28,045 bases of DNA from Cloacimonetes bacterium TCS62. GTDB lineage: Bacteria > Cloacimonadota > Cloacimonadia > Cloacimonadales > TCS61. Of the stretch, positions 1-7,628 are shown one piece after another (the first letter of the stretch is position 1; each line of letters begins with the position of its first letter). Position numbers and translations under genes: made by a program. The stretch is from positions 1 to 28,045 of the forward strand of contig LSCM01000004.1 of NCBI GenBank assembly GCA_001577185.1, in the 5' to 3' direction. Below the pieces are notes generated by a model. That model had not been told where the DNA came from. It saw only the letters and a program-made list of their open reading frames with translations, and searched no databases.

Positions 1-1
1 A

Positions 2-355
2 ACAAGAGATTTTTTTTCATCCCTTTTTTATCTGCGTAATAATCTGAATAGGCATGAAGGAATAATTTGGTTAGATGCAAATAAACTCCTTTGGAAAGCA
101 AAATATGAAATTATAGGTAAAGAAGAAATAAATACAAAAATTGGAAAGTTAGAGTCTTATAAAGTTAAATTGACTTTTGATAAATACTCTCAATCTGAAA
201 AAGAACGAAGTGATATGTTAACTAATAATCTTGTAGATGAAGATGATATTCTTTACTTTTGGTTTTCAGCAGGTGAAAGAAAGATTCCCTTAAAGGCTAT
301 TTACTCTATGAAGCCATTTCCAGTAACTTGGAAAATTGAATCTTATCATGAATAA
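2..355 (+). CDS. DUF3108-like protein, C-terminal part (5' end outside window)
   Basis: The reading frame is open from base 2 to the TAA at 353-355, so the visible 117 codons are the C-terminal part of a gene that begins upstream of the window. The translation starts TRDFFSSLFYLRNN, then a short beta-rich stretch (KIGKLESYKVKLTF), and closes with a W-F-S-A-G-E-R-K-I-P-L-K segment. This order (a D-x-x-S-x-x-Y-x-x-R element, a central strand pair and a final strand in which a modified end-product is 'not converted to a lower state') resembles the C-terminal half of DUF3108 proteins, which are periplasmic beta-rich proteins of unknown function. The next gene starts inside its last codons (8-base overlap), so the two are probably translated together. 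The family call rests on pattern recall only; an ATG at 218 is internal and not a likely start. Confidence 0.6.
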   Translation, partial: TRDFFSSLFYLRNNLNRHEGIIWLDANKLLWKAKYEIIGKEEINTKIGKLESYKVKLTFDKYSQSEKERSDMLTNNLVDEDDILYFWFSAGERKIPLKAIYSMKPFPVTWKIESYHE

Positions 356-704
356 ATATAGAAAAGTATATAAAATCTTGTTCATCGCTTGGACTACATT
401 AATAATTGTTCTAACTTCGATACCTGATATTAAAGCTCCTGTTAAGGACGAATTAAATCTAGATAAATTATTTCATTCTTTAGCTTATTTGATTATAGCA
501 TTTCTTTTTGTTAAAATGTACCATAAGAATTTTAGACAAAAAGCAATCAGTAAACTTTATTTTCTAACAATTATTATTCCTGTAATTGATGAAGTTCACC
601 AAATTCCTATACCAGGAAGAAATTTCTCTTTTTTAGATATTTTAGCAGATATACTAGGTATGACAGTAATAATTATTTACTATAAGTTAAAATCAAAAAA
701 TTAG
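348..704 (+). CDS. VanZ-like small membrane protein
   Basis: This 118-residue protein is a predicted integral membrane protein of the VanZ-like family, whose biochemical role is mostly unknown apart from teicoplanin resistance in the founding member. It shows the family pattern: an N-terminal hydrophobic helix ending near SIPDIKAP, then D-K-L-F-H-S-L-A-Y at the start of the second helix, then D-E-V-H-Q-I-P-I-P-G-R and a final D-I-L-A-D-I-L-G helix. I prefer the ATG at 348, which overlaps the upstream stop by 8 bases, over an in-frame TTG at 336. The stop at 702-704 overlaps the stop of the convergent minus-strand gene ending at 701, so the two transcripts meet with no spacer. Confidence 0.8.
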   Translation: MNKYRKVYKILFIAWTTLIIVLTSIPDIKAPVKDELNLDKLFHSLAYLIIAFLFVKMYHKNFRQKAISKLYFLTIIIPVIDEVHQIPIPGRNFSFLDILADILGMTVIIIYYKLKSKN

Positions 705-1090
705 CTTTCTGCTCTAACACGTTTTAGTTTAATTATTACTTTATACTTATAAGTTGGTTTATCCCATATCTGAACATCCATGTAATCTTGAGGGTTTTTC
801 ATAACCTCTTTTTCAGTGATCTCCTCAATTTTGTTTTCATCATTCATAATCCACAAAGTTTTCTCGGTTTTCTTACTTGTTTTTTTTGTCGCCATAAGTT
901 CTCCTACTAATTTGTAATTTGGATGGTTTTCAACGTAATTTAATAATATATCTAATGATATTTTTTCTCGATATGCCTCACAATATCTACTATCTTCACA
1001 ACTTGCAGCACAAACAATTATATCAGTAAATTGTTTACTTTTAGGACAAATTATTAGATTTTTATCTTCCCGTAATTTTCTTTTTCTCAA
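701..1090 (-). CDS. small Cys-cluster protein of unknown function
   Basis: I do not recognise this 129-residue protein as a named family. The N-terminal part has four cysteines (C15, C27, C31, C37; C-x11-C-x3-C-x5-C), a pattern that could bind zinc or an iron-sulfur cluster. The rest is charged, with a Lys/Thr-rich linker (about 66-78) and a short C-terminal domain. The start is a TTG at 1090, two bases after the dapA stop, without a visible Shine-Dalgarno, so translation may depend on coupling to dapA. Inside the frame an ATG at 895 has a well placed AGGAG (901-905), which would give a separate 64-residue product lacking the cysteines. The gene ends convergently with the VanZ-like gene, sharing 4 bases. 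Confidence 0.6.
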   Translation of the reverse strand: MRKRKLREDKNLIICPKSKQFTDIIVCAASCEDSRYCEAYREKISLDILLNYVENHPNYKLVGELMATKKTSKKTEKTLWIMNDENKIEEITEKEVMKNPQDYMDVQIWDKPTYKYKVIIKLKRVRAES

Positions 1091-1092
1091 TG

Positions 1093-1968
1093 TTATACCA
1101 ATTTATATTGTTCTAAAACTTTTCTTAACTTAATACTATTCTCTTTTAATAGATGTTCTAATGGTAATCGAATCTCATTTTGAATCATGGTCATCATACT
1201 AAGTGCTTCTTTCACAGGAATCGGATTAGTTTCAATAAACATTGCATTATTGATTTCAATCAAATATTGGTGAATGCTTAAAGCTTTATCAAACTTGTTT
1301 TGTTCAGAAAGCTCAACAAGGTCATGTACTTTTTGGGGCAGTATATTTGCAGTTACCGAGATAGCACCTTTTGCACCACAACTCATTATTGGCAGATTCA
1401 GAGCATCTTCACCAGACATAACAGCAAATTTTTTAGAAGTATTCTTAACGATTTTAGATACTTGTTGAAGATCTCCACTAGCTTCTTTAATCCCAATTAT
1501 TTGTTTGAAATCATTTGCTAATTTTATAGTTGTTTCAGCTGAAATATTTACACCAGTTCTTCCGGGGACATTATAAATCACTAATGGAATATCAGTGTTT
1601 TCAGTTATTTTCTTGAAGTATTCATACATACCTTTTTGAGTCGGTTTATTATAATATGGGGTGATAACCAGTGCATAATCAGCTCCCCACTCTTGTGCTT
1701 TCATAGTTGCCGAGATAGTATGGTGAAGATTATTACTTCCAGTTCCTACCATAATTGGTGCTCTCTTGTCGACACTTTTTATACCAAATCGAACCAATCG
1801 CTCCTTCTCATCTCCAGCTAAAGCAGGCGCTTCTCCTGTCGTACCACAAAAGAGCAAACCATCTGTTTCATGTTTTATTTGGAATTCAAGCAATTTCTCA
1901 AGTGCGGAATAATCGATCTCATTATTTTTAAAGGGTGTTACTAAAGCAACATATGAACCTTTGATCAT
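1093..1968 (-). CDS. dapA: 4-hydroxy-tetrahydrodipicolinate synthase
   Basis: DapA condenses pyruvate with aspartate semialdehyde, the first committed step towards meso-diaminopimelate and lysine, in the cytoplasm. The 291-residue length is normal for the family. The catalytic set is visible: T43-T44 in F-C-G-T-T-G-E, Y132 in IYNVPGRTG, the substrate-binding R137, and the Schiff-base lysine K161 in GIKEASGD. The ATG at 1968 has a strong AAGGAGG 6-7 bases upstream, and a good sigma-70-like promoter lies at 1987-2015, so the gene is probably the head of a short transcript with the small Cys-cluster gene. Its product is needed by the meso-DAP-adding MurE domain encoded at 12097-14883. Dihydrodipicolinate synthase relatives such as N-acetylneuraminate lyase are less likely given the residues. 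Confidence 0.95.
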   Translation of the reverse strand: MIKGSYVALVTPFKNNEIDYSALEKLLEFQIKHETDGLLFCGTTGEAPALAGDEKERLVRFGIKSVDKRAPIMVGTGSNNLHHTISATMKAQEWGADYALVITPYYNKPTQKGMYEYFKKITENTDIPLVIYNVPGRTGVNISAETTIKLANDFKQIIGIKEASGDLQQVSKIVKNTSKKFAVMSGEDALNLPIMSCGAKGAISVTANILPQKVHDLVELSEQNKFDKALSIHQYLIEINNAMFIETNPIPVKEALSMMTMIQNEIRLPLEHLLKENSIKLRKVLEQYKLV

Positions 1969-1986
1969 CTATCCTCCTTAACTTTC

Positions 1987-2015
1987 AAAATATTGGTGGA
2001 AGTAGATTCCGTCAA
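1987..2015 (-). promoter_or_regulatory. predicted promoter of dapA
   Basis: On the minus strand TTGACG (2015-2010) is followed after exactly 17 bases by TATTTT (1992-1987), a good sigma-70-type pair. It sits about 20 bases upstream of the dapA start and downstream of the hairpin after trmL, which suggests that dapA is transcribed separately from the trmL operon. Confidence 0.5.
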
Positions 2016-2028
2016 TAAACAAATACTG

Positions 2029-2067
2029 AAAAACTCAACCTTTTTAATTCTTTGGGATTGAGTTTTC
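2029..2067 (-). terminator. hairpin after trmL, possible terminator
   Basis: A perfect 9-bp inverted repeat AAAACTCAA (2030-2038) / TTGAGTTTT (2058-2066) can be extended by two G-C pairs across a bulged A, leaving a 14-base loop. Read on the minus strand it lies 24 bases after the trmL stop and ends in a run of five T. The stem is AT-rich and the T tract short, so it may be a weak terminator or only slow transcription before the dapA promoter. Confidence 0.45.
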
Positions 2068-2089
2068 GGCAAATTATTATCATATAAAT

Positions 2090-2551
2090 TTAACTAAATT
2101 TGATCTGTCTCCAAGCTTCATATACAACTATAGCTACACTATTAGCTAAATTTATAGAACGTATTTTGTCAGTCATGGGTATTCTTAGTGTATTTGGCCA
2201 ATTTTCTGATAAAATATCTTCCGGTATACCTCTCGACTCGGGGCCAAAAATAAAGATATCCCCTTTTTTAAAAGTAAATTTTGAATAAATATTTTTAGAC
2301 TTAGTTGTACAATAATAGATATTATTGTTGGAATACTTATCTAAAAATTCTTCTAATGAATCATGTAAATGTAAAGAGAGGTTATCCCAATAGTCTAAAC
2401 CAGCCCGTTTTACATACTTATCTGTGATCAAAAAACGCATTGGTTTAATAATATGAAGCTCTGCATCTACACCAACAGATAATCTCCCTATATTACCTGT
2501 ATTTGCAGGGATTTCCGGTTGATAAAGTACAATTTTAAAATTACTTTTCAT
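2090..2551 (-). CDS. trmL: tRNA (cytidine(34)-2'-O)-methyltransferase
   Basis: TrmL is a SPOUT-class methyltransferase that methylates the ribose of the wobble base of certain leucine tRNAs. The translation begins MKSNFKIVLYQPEIPANTG and shows the family landmarks: I-I-K-P-M, R-A-G-L-D-Y, the knot motif F-G-P-E-S-R-G-I-P, and the C-terminal R-S-I-N-L-A-N-S-V then V-V-Y-E-A-W-R-Q. At 153 residues it matches the usual length. The frame is open further upstream (to 2617), but that part overlaps the preceding gene and is not like the family, so I place the start at the ATG at 2551, five bases after the upstream stop. It closes the gcvH-to-trmL operon. Confidence 0.93.
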   Translation of the reverse strand: MKSNFKIVLYQPEIPANTGNIGRLSVGVDAELHIIKPMRFLITDKYVKRAGLDYWDNLSLHLHDSLEEFLDKYSNNNIYYCTTKSKNIYSKFTFKKGDIFIFGPESRGIPEDILSENWPNTLRIPMTDKIRSINLANSVAIVVYEAWRQIKFS

Positions 2552-2556
2552 AAATT

Positions 2557-3579
2557 TCACTTCAGCATTATGTTTTCCCATTTTTGTTGCCAAATATGAT
2601 ATTTCCATTTTAACCAACGAGTACTAAATTTATTGGTAAAATCTACATTTTCTTTATTAAGTTCCGTCATCTCTTTCGGTAGGGGAACCTCGGTATTCAC
2701 AGGAAACATTTTAATTGAATCAGGAATTAAATGCTGAAAAGAAATTGATAACAGATAGTCTACAAGTTTTTTACTTAATTCTATGTTAATAGTTTGCGAG
2801 GAAATTCCTACACCATATATAAAATTATAAGAACCCTCTTGAGGTATAACAGCTTTAAGTCTGGAACTTTTTTTATAACTCACATCATGTAAAACAGACG
2901 TTTGAAACCCAAATATAATGGGAGCTTCAGATGCTAAGAGCATATTATAAGATTCATTAAAATTATCAGTGACCGTATATACATTATTTTTAATAGACCG
3001 CCAAAAATGTCGATATCCACTTCTACCAAATGCTGCAACTGAATAAATAAGTATATTTCTGCCTATACTGCAATTATTGGGATTAGTTAAAATTATACTT
3101 TGTTTTAGTTTGCCATCTTGAATTGCACCAAAAGTTGAAGGGATCTGTTCAATTGCATCTTTATTATAAATAAATGCTAAAGGACTGTAAAATACAGGAT
3201 TTATATGGTAGCTCTTATCAAAAATTAAATTTTTATTCACGTTTTCAATTTGAGGAGATTCATATTGCTTTAGTAAACTATCTTGGAGAACTGTTACCAA
3301 TAATGAATTATCTAGACCTAGAAAGATATCTGTATTGTTTCCATTCTCTTCAACGTGATTTAACAATTTGTCAGCAGTTTGGAATGTTACTAAATCTATA
3401 TTACAATCGTTTAACTTCTCAAATGTTAGTAATGACTCTCTAAAAAAATCCTTATTGAGAAAGACATCAACCGCATACATCTTCAATGATGATTTACCTG
3501 TAGAACTTCTCTCCGATCTCTTGTTCGTACAACCGAACATAATCAACATTATCATCAATGCTGTTATTAATTTTTTCAT
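2557..3579 (-). CDS. solute-binding lipoprotein, thiamine-binding (ThiB/TbpA)-like
   Basis: This 340-residue protein has a lipoprotein-type leader: two lysines, a hydrophobic stretch and G16-C17 as the probable processing site, so it should be anchored in a membrane facing the periplasm. The mature part looks like the periplasmic thiamine-binding protein family: T-D-I-F-L-G-L near 85, P-V-F-Y-S-P-L-A-F-I-Y-N near 128, L-T-N-P-N-N-C-S-I-G-R, a region with A-P-I-I-F-G-F-Q-T-S, and M-F-P-V-N near the end. In that family the protein delivers thiamine to a ThiP/ThiQ transporter; neither is in the window. It follows mlaE with a one-base TAATG overlap, which is an unexpected partner. The ligand here is unproven; another small molecule is possible. 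Confidence 0.7.
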   Translation of the reverse strand: MKKLITALMIMLIMFGCTNKRSERSSTGKSSLKMYAVDVFLNKDFFRESLLTFEKLNDCNIDLVTFQTADKLLNHVEENGNNTDIFLGLDNSLLVTVLQDSLLKQYESPQIENVNKNLIFDKSYHINPVFYSPLAFIYNKDAIEQIPSTFGAIQDGKLKQSIILTNPNNCSIGRNILIYSVAAFGRSGYRHFWRSIKNNVYTVTDNFNESYNMLLASEAPIIFGFQTSVLHDVSYKKSSRLKAVIPQEGSYNFIYGVGISSQTINIELSKKLVDYLLSISFQHLIPDSIKMFPVNTEVPLPKEMTELNKENVDFTNKFSTRWLKWKYHIWQQKWENIMLK

Positions 3580-4334
3580 TAAATATTACCAAATAAAAGT
3601 GATGCTACTATAAAATCCATTATCAAGATCAATATTGATGAATATACTACCGTTTGAGTTGTTACTATACCTACTCCTTCTGCTCCGCCTTCTGCTCTAT
3701 TACCAGCAAAGCATCCAACCATAGTGATTACCAAACCGAAAAATATCGATTTCACTAAACCGCCCCATAGATCTGACGGTAGGAAAAATTCTTTCATATT
3801 AACAAAAAAACTGTAAGCATTAATGTTATATTTTACAATGGATAACAAAAATGCTGAAAATATTCCTATAATGTTTGAATATATAGTTAATATTGGAAAC
3901 ATAATAATACTTGCTATGACTTTGGGCATAAATACATAACTTTCAGGGTCAATTGCAAGAGTTTTTAAAGCATCCAATTGTTCACTAACCCTCATAGAAC
4001 CAATTTCGGCAGCAATTGAAGCACCAATCTTACCAGCTAAAACCAATCCTGTTAGAACTGGAGCTAGTTCTATCATGGTAGATTTACCGACTAAAACTCC
4101 AATCAACTTTTCCGGGATATACCCACTTGTTTGGTAGGTTGCTTGAACAGAAGTTACAAGTCCAGTAAAAGCAGATGTGATAGTTATTAATATTAATGAG
4201 TCATTACCGAATTTTTTCATCTGTTTAACAATTTCAGTATATCTCTTCCTAATATGAACCAATTGAGAAAATATCGAAATGTTAAATAAGATAAATTCTC
4301 CAATTAAGGAGATAGGATCTTTTTTATTATTCAT
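3579..4334 (-). CDS. mlaE: MlaE/YrbE-type ABC lipid transporter permease
   Basis: MlaE is the inner-membrane permease of the Mla phospholipid transport complex that works between the two membranes of diderm bacteria. The 251-residue protein has the family's central signature E-L-A-P-V-L-T-G-L-V-L-A-G-K-I-G-A-S-I-A followed by A-E-I-G-S-M-R-V-S-E-Q-L-D-A-L, and a C-terminal G-V-G-I-V-T-T-Q-T-V-V helix start, with about five to six membrane segments. It starts inside the end of dnaB (8-base overlap) and ends in a one-base overlap with the thiamine-binding-like lipoprotein gene. The usual partners, the ATPase MlaF and the MCE-domain protein MlaD, are not next to it and must be encoded elsewhere. 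Confidence 0.88.
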   Translation of the reverse strand: MNNKKDPISLIGEFILFNISIFSQLVHIRKRYTEIVKQMKKFGNDSLILITITSAFTGLVTSVQATYQTSGYIPEKLIGVLVGKSTMIELAPVLTGLVLAGKIGASIAAEIGSMRVSEQLDALKTLAIDPESYVFMPKVIASIIMFPILTIYSNIIGIFSAFLLSIVKYNINAYSFFVNMKEFFLPSDLWGGLVKSIFFGLVITMVGCFAGNRAEGGAEGVGIVTTQTVVYSSILILIMDFIVASLLFGNI

Positions 4335-5664
4335 ATGTATCTATATTTCTAAACGATGTAAATTTTGCAAAGAATTTTAAATCTAGACTACCTATTGCAC
4401 CATGTCTGTTTTTCCCAATTATAATTTCAGCAATTCCTGGTTTTTCTGTGTTCTCATTATAAACTTCATCTCTATAAATAAACATAACAATATCTGCATC
4501 TTGTTCAATAGCTCCAGATTCACGTAGATCAGCTAGTTTAGGCCGTTTATTATCTCTGTTCTCAACCCCCCTATTTAACTGTGATAAAGCAATGATCGGA
4601 ACTCCTACCTCTTTAGCAAGAACTTTGAGTGATCTTGATATTTCAGAAATTTCCTGCTGTCTATTCTCTCGATTATTTCTCCCGGACATCAATTGTAAAT
4701 AATCTATTATAACCAGATCTAAACCCTTTAATTCAGCTTTTAGCCTTCTAGTTTTTGCTCTAATATCTAATACAGTATTTGCACCATTATCATCAATGTA
4801 AATTTCCTTTTCTGAAATTACTTCTGCAGCACCGGAAATCCTCAGTAGTTTCTTTTCATTCATTCCATAGCCTTTAAGCATATTATCCATACTAACTTCG
4901 GATGCTGAACTAAGCATTCTCATCAGGAGTTCTTCATCTTCCATCTCCATTGTAAAGATACCTATCTTCTTATCATGTCTAACAGCTGCATTAGCAGCAA
5001 TATTAAGAGCTAAAGAAGTTTTACCCATTGCAGGACGTGCTGCTAGTACGACAAGTTGTCCTGGTCTGAATCCACCGATCTTTTTATCCAATTCCATAAA
5101 ACCAGAAGGTACTCCATGGATAGTTTTCTTTGTTGCTGCAGTCTCTTGAATATCTTCGATCGTATCTGCTATAATATTTGATATGTTTTGGAAGGTTTTA
5201 CGATTCGGTCGTTCTGCTATCCTAAAAATAGTTTGTTCTGCATCATCTATTATGTCATTTACTGGTTTATCTGCAAAATAACAATTTTCCAAAATTTTAT
5301 TAGAAGAATTAATTAACTGTCTTAATAAAGCTTTTTCTAACACGATATTGATATGATAATCTACATTAGCACTACTCAGAACAACATCAGAAAGCTCATT
5401 TATGAAGACTTTTCCACCAACATTTTCCAGTTCTCCCTTCATATCTAAATTATCAATTATTGTAATAATATCAATCTCAACATTTTTTTCGAACAATTCA
5501 CAAATTGAATCAAATATCTTCTGATGAGCTGGTCGGTAAAAATTACTTTTCTCTAGTTTTTCTATAACTTTAGAGACAATATAGTTATCTATCATCATTG
5601 CTGATAGTACAGCTGCTTCAGCGTTAATATCATTTGGTAATTGTCTTTCTTTTTTCTTTGGCAT
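4327..5664 (-). CDS. dnaB: replicative DNA helicase DnaB
   Basis: DnaB is the hexameric 5'-3' helicase that unwinds DNA at the replication fork. The 445-residue protein has the N-terminal DnaB domain (L-P-N-D-I-N-A-E-A-A-V-L near residue 9) and a RecA-like C-terminal domain with Walker A A-R-P-A-M-G-K-T-S, the F-T-M-E-M strand, Walker B-like L-V-I-I-D-Y-L-Q-L-M, the L-S-Q-L-N-R motif with its R-finger region, and the terminal G-K-N-R-H-G segment. No intein interrupts it. The ATG at 5664 follows an AGGAAG site; 46 bases separate it from the upstream uracil-DNA glycosylase gene. It sits within a housekeeping operon rather than with rplI, its frequent neighbour. Confidence 0.97.
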   Translation of the reverse strand: MPKKKERQLPNDINAEAAVLSAMMIDNYIVSKVIEKLEKSNFYRPAHQKIFDSICELFEKNVEIDIITIIDNLDMKGELENVGGKVFINELSDVVLSSANVDYHINIVLEKALLRQLINSSNKILENCYFADKPVNDIIDDAEQTIFRIAERPNRKTFQNISNIIADTIEDIQETAATKKTIHGVPSGFMELDKKIGGFRPGQLVVLAARPAMGKTSLALNIAANAAVRHDKKIGIFTMEMEDEELLMRMLSSASEVSMDNMLKGYGMNEKKLLRISGAAEVISEKEIYIDDNGANTVLDIRAKTRRLKAELKGLDLVIIDYLQLMSGRNNRENRQQEISEISRSLKVLAKEVGVPIIALSQLNRGVENRDNKRPKLADLRESGAIEQDADIVMFIYRDEVYNENTEKPGIAEIIIGKNRHGAIGSLDLKFFAKFTSFRNIDTYE

Positions 5665-5710
5665 AATTCTTCCTAATATTGGCTATTTTTTAACATCGTT
5701 TTATACAAGA

Positions 5711-6376
5711 TCACGACAGATTATTATAATCAATTTGAATTTTTTGTAGATCTACCCAAGCAAATTTCTTCCATTTTGGATTTCTCAATAATGCGGCTGG
5801 ATGGTAGGATACATAGGTCTTTATATTTTTATATTTATGAGTAGTTTTTCTGAACTTTTTTAAGGGATTATTCTTATTCAATAAACTTATTGCTGCAACC
5901 TTCCCTAAAAGTAGAATCAATTTAGGCTGTATGATCGAGATCTGTTCTTCCAAGTAAGGTATACAGGATTCTTTTTCTTTTTGTAATGGATTTCTATTAT
6001 TGGGAGGACGGCATTTCACTATATTTGTGATATAAACATCATCACGTTGCAGATCAATAGCTTTCAACATCCTTGTTAATAATTGTCCAGCTCTACCAAC
6101 AAAGACTTTACCTGTTCTATCTTCGTCCGCTCCTGGTCCCTCCCCAATTAACATTAATTTTGCATTGGGATTACCATTACCATAGCAAAATTTATTTCTG
6201 GATTTTGAAAGTTCACATTTATTACAAGATTTGTAAGTATTTTCTAAATTTTTTAGTTTTTGACTTTTTACTTCTTTTGGGTCAATTGAAAAATTGGGTT
6301 TATGCTCAAAAAAAATATCCCGAATTCCCGTAAGTTCAAGGTATTCAAGATATTGTTTAATAACTTTTTTATTCAA
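5711..6376 (-). CDS. family 4 uracil-DNA glycosylase (4Fe-4S)
   Basis: This enzyme removes uracil from DNA to start base-excision repair. The 221-residue protein shows the four cluster cysteines of family 4 (C51 and C54 as C-x2-C, then C122 and C138), the uracil-binding motif G-E-G-P-G-A-D-E-D (78-86), G-R-A-G-Q-L-L, T-N-I-V-K-C-R-P-P, and the C-terminal H-P-A-A-L-L-R-N-P. An N-terminal extension of about 45 residues precedes the first cysteines, as in many bacterial members. I take the TTG at 6376 as the start, 16 bases after rpoZ, although its ribosome-binding site is weak and the exact start is uncertain. Its place between rpoZ and dnaB suggests constitutive expression. Confidence 0.92.
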   Translation of the reverse strand: MNKKVIKQYLEYLELTGIRDIFFEHKPNFSIDPKEVKSQKLKNLENTYKSCNKCELSKSRNKFCYGNGNPNAKLMLIGEGPGADEDRTGKVFVGRAGQLLTRMLKAIDLQRDDVYITNIVKCRPPNNRNPLQKEKESCIPYLEEQISIIQPKLILLLGKVAAISLLNKNNPLKKFRKTTHKYKNIKTYVSYHPAALLRNPKWKKFAWVDLQKIQIDYNNLS

Positions 6377-6392
6377 ATTTCCAATTCCACAA

Positions 6393-6626
6393 TTATTCTT
6401 CTTTTTTTGCCTCTTCGACTTCCTTTTTCATATCTTTGATAATATAATCAGGAATATCATTTGTCGCTATATGTTCTAACGCTTTTGAAGTTACCTTACC
6501 TGTAAGTTTTTTCTTTACTGTATAGGGCAAGTTTCCAAGTCTCTCTGTTTCCAGATTAGCTAACAATAAAAACATATAGGTCATGTTATTATCTTCTAGA
6601 AATTTATCAATTTTAAAATTACTCAT
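6393..6626 (-). CDS. rpoZ: DNA-directed RNA polymerase omega subunit-like protein
   Basis: Omega is the small RNA polymerase subunit that helps fold the beta' chain. The 77-residue protein shows the general omega layout: an N-terminal helix, a central L-E-T-E-R-L-G-N-L-P region, the K-V-T-S-K-A-L-E-H-I-A segment that corresponds to the conserved helix ending E-I-A, and a charged Glu/Lys tail. The sequence is divergent, but its position directly after gmk is the classic gmk-rpoZ arrangement and supports the call. The ATG at 6626 follows the gmk stop with no spacer, and its AGGAGG ribosome-binding site lies within the last two gmk glycine codons, so the genes are translationally coupled. Confidence 0.82.
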   Translation of the reverse strand: MSNFKIDKFLEDNNMTYMFLLLANLETERLGNLPYTVKKKLTGKVTSKALEHIATNDIPDYIIKDMKKEVEEAKKEE

Positions 6627-7244
6627 CTATCCTCCTATAAAATCTTTTTTTATATTTGTATATCTGTTTATTTTATTCTCTTCTGCATGAATGATCTCAT
6701 TTACCTCTTTAACAGCCGTTTCAATATCATCGTTGATCACAAGATATTGAAATTCTTCTATCTCTTGTAATTCGGTTTCTGCTGTATCTAACCTTTTCTT
6801 AATTTCTTTTGAATCCTCTGTTCCTCTATTTTTCAAACGCGATAACCATACATCTTTTGAAGGTGGTAATATAAATATAGTGATGCAAGGAATTTTTTCC
6901 CGAATAATTTGTCTTGCACCTTGTACATCTATATCCATTATAACCAATTTTTTATCGTCCAATTTACTTTCAATATATTTCTTAGATGTTCCATACCACT
7001 TTCCATGAACGACTGCAGATTCCAAAAAATCACCATTCCGCTGCATTCTCTGAAATTTGTCCTTAGAAATAAAATGATAGGCTTTTCCATCTTTCTCATT
7101 TCTACGAATTTTTCGAGTTGTATAAGAAACTGAATAATTAATATTTTCGTTTTCTTTAACAATTCTTCTTAGTATTACACTCTTTCCACCACCTGATGGT
7201 GATATTAGTATAATTAAAAATTTACTTTTCCCGAATTCAGACAC
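6627..7244 (-). CDS. gmk: guanylate kinase
   Basis: Gmk phosphorylates GMP to GDP with ATP in the cytoplasm. The 205-residue protein has the P-loop at 15-22 (S-P-S-G-G-G-K-S), S-Y-T-T-R and Y-H-F for GMP binding, F-L-E-S-A then H-G-K-W-Y-G-T in the GMP domain, the D-I-D-V-Q-G-A core motif, I-F-I-L-P-P-S and the lid region R-L-K-N-R-G-T-E. The usual G-P-S-G of this loop is S-P-S-G here, a mild deviation. The start appears to be a GTG at 7244, which overlaps the end of... the intergenic edge of gcvH closely (its stop ends at 7251, leaving six bases), and no Shine-Dalgarno is visible, so translation may be coupled to gcvH. Confidence 0.95.
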   Translation of the reverse strand: MSEFGKSKFLIILISPSGGGKSVILRRIVKENENINYSVSYTTRKIRRNEKDGKAYHFISKDKFQRMQRNGDFLESAVVHGKWYGTSKKYIESKLDDKKLVIMDIDVQGARQIIREKIPCITIFILPPSKDVWLSRLKNRGTEDSKEIKKRLDTAETELQEIEEFQYLVINDDIETAVKEVNEIIHAEENKINRYTNIKKDFIGG

Positions 7245-7250
7245 AGTTAT

Positions 7251-7628
7251 TTATTCTTCAACAATTTCTTTATATTCTTTTGGGGATAATAGAGATTTAA
7301 GTTCAGATTTATCAGATAGTTCAATCCTCACAATCCAGCCATCTTCATAGACAGATTGATTGATCAATTCCGGCATATCTTCCAACTCTTCATTCACATC
7401 TATTATTTTACCATTAACTGGTGAATTTATGTCTTCAACAGCTTTTACTGCTTCTATAGTGGTAAATGAATTATTGATCTCAACTACATCTCCAACTTCT
7501 GGCAATTCCACATAGACTATATCTCCCAATTCATTCTGAGCGTAATCTGTTATACCTATGAGAATTTCATTCCCCTCTACTTTTACCCATTCATGAGTTT
7601 CCGTATAAAGAAGATCATTATCAACCAT
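7251..7628 (-). CDS. gcvH: glycine cleavage system H protein
   Basis: GcvH carries the lipoyl arm of the glycine cleavage system and shuttles the aminomethyl group between the P, T and L proteins; in some bacteria it also serves in lipoate transfer. The 125-residue length is typical. The lipoylated lysine is K62 in I-E-A-V-K-A-V-E-D-I, followed by the S-P-V-N-G-K-I strand; the N-terminal T-H-E-W-V and I-G-I-T-D-Y-A-Q elements are also present. The ATG at 7628 has a strong GGAGGT site. It is the first gene of the minus-strand operon and is followed directly by gmk; no gcvT or gcvP is nearby. A perfect TTGACA lies about 55 bases upstream on the minus strand, but I see no good -10 to pair with it. 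Confidence 0.95.
   Translation of the reverse strand: MVDNDLLYTETHEWVKVEGNEILIGITDYAQNELGDIVYVELPEVGDVVEINNSFTTIEAVKAVEDINSPVNGKIIDVNEELEDMPELINQSVYEDGWIVRIELSDKSELKSLLSPKEYKEIVEE

Noticed and set aside
2552..2617. Longer trmL start giving a 175-residue protein
   Set aside because: The extra 22 residues overlap the upstream coding frame and do not resemble TrmL, whose family begins close to the K-I-V-L-Y motif; the ATG at 2551 gives the normal length.
3368..3613. 81-codon plus-strand frame opposite the solute-binding lipoprotein gene
   Set aside because: It is antisense to a gene with a clear leader and family motifs; its own translation shows no recognisable feature.
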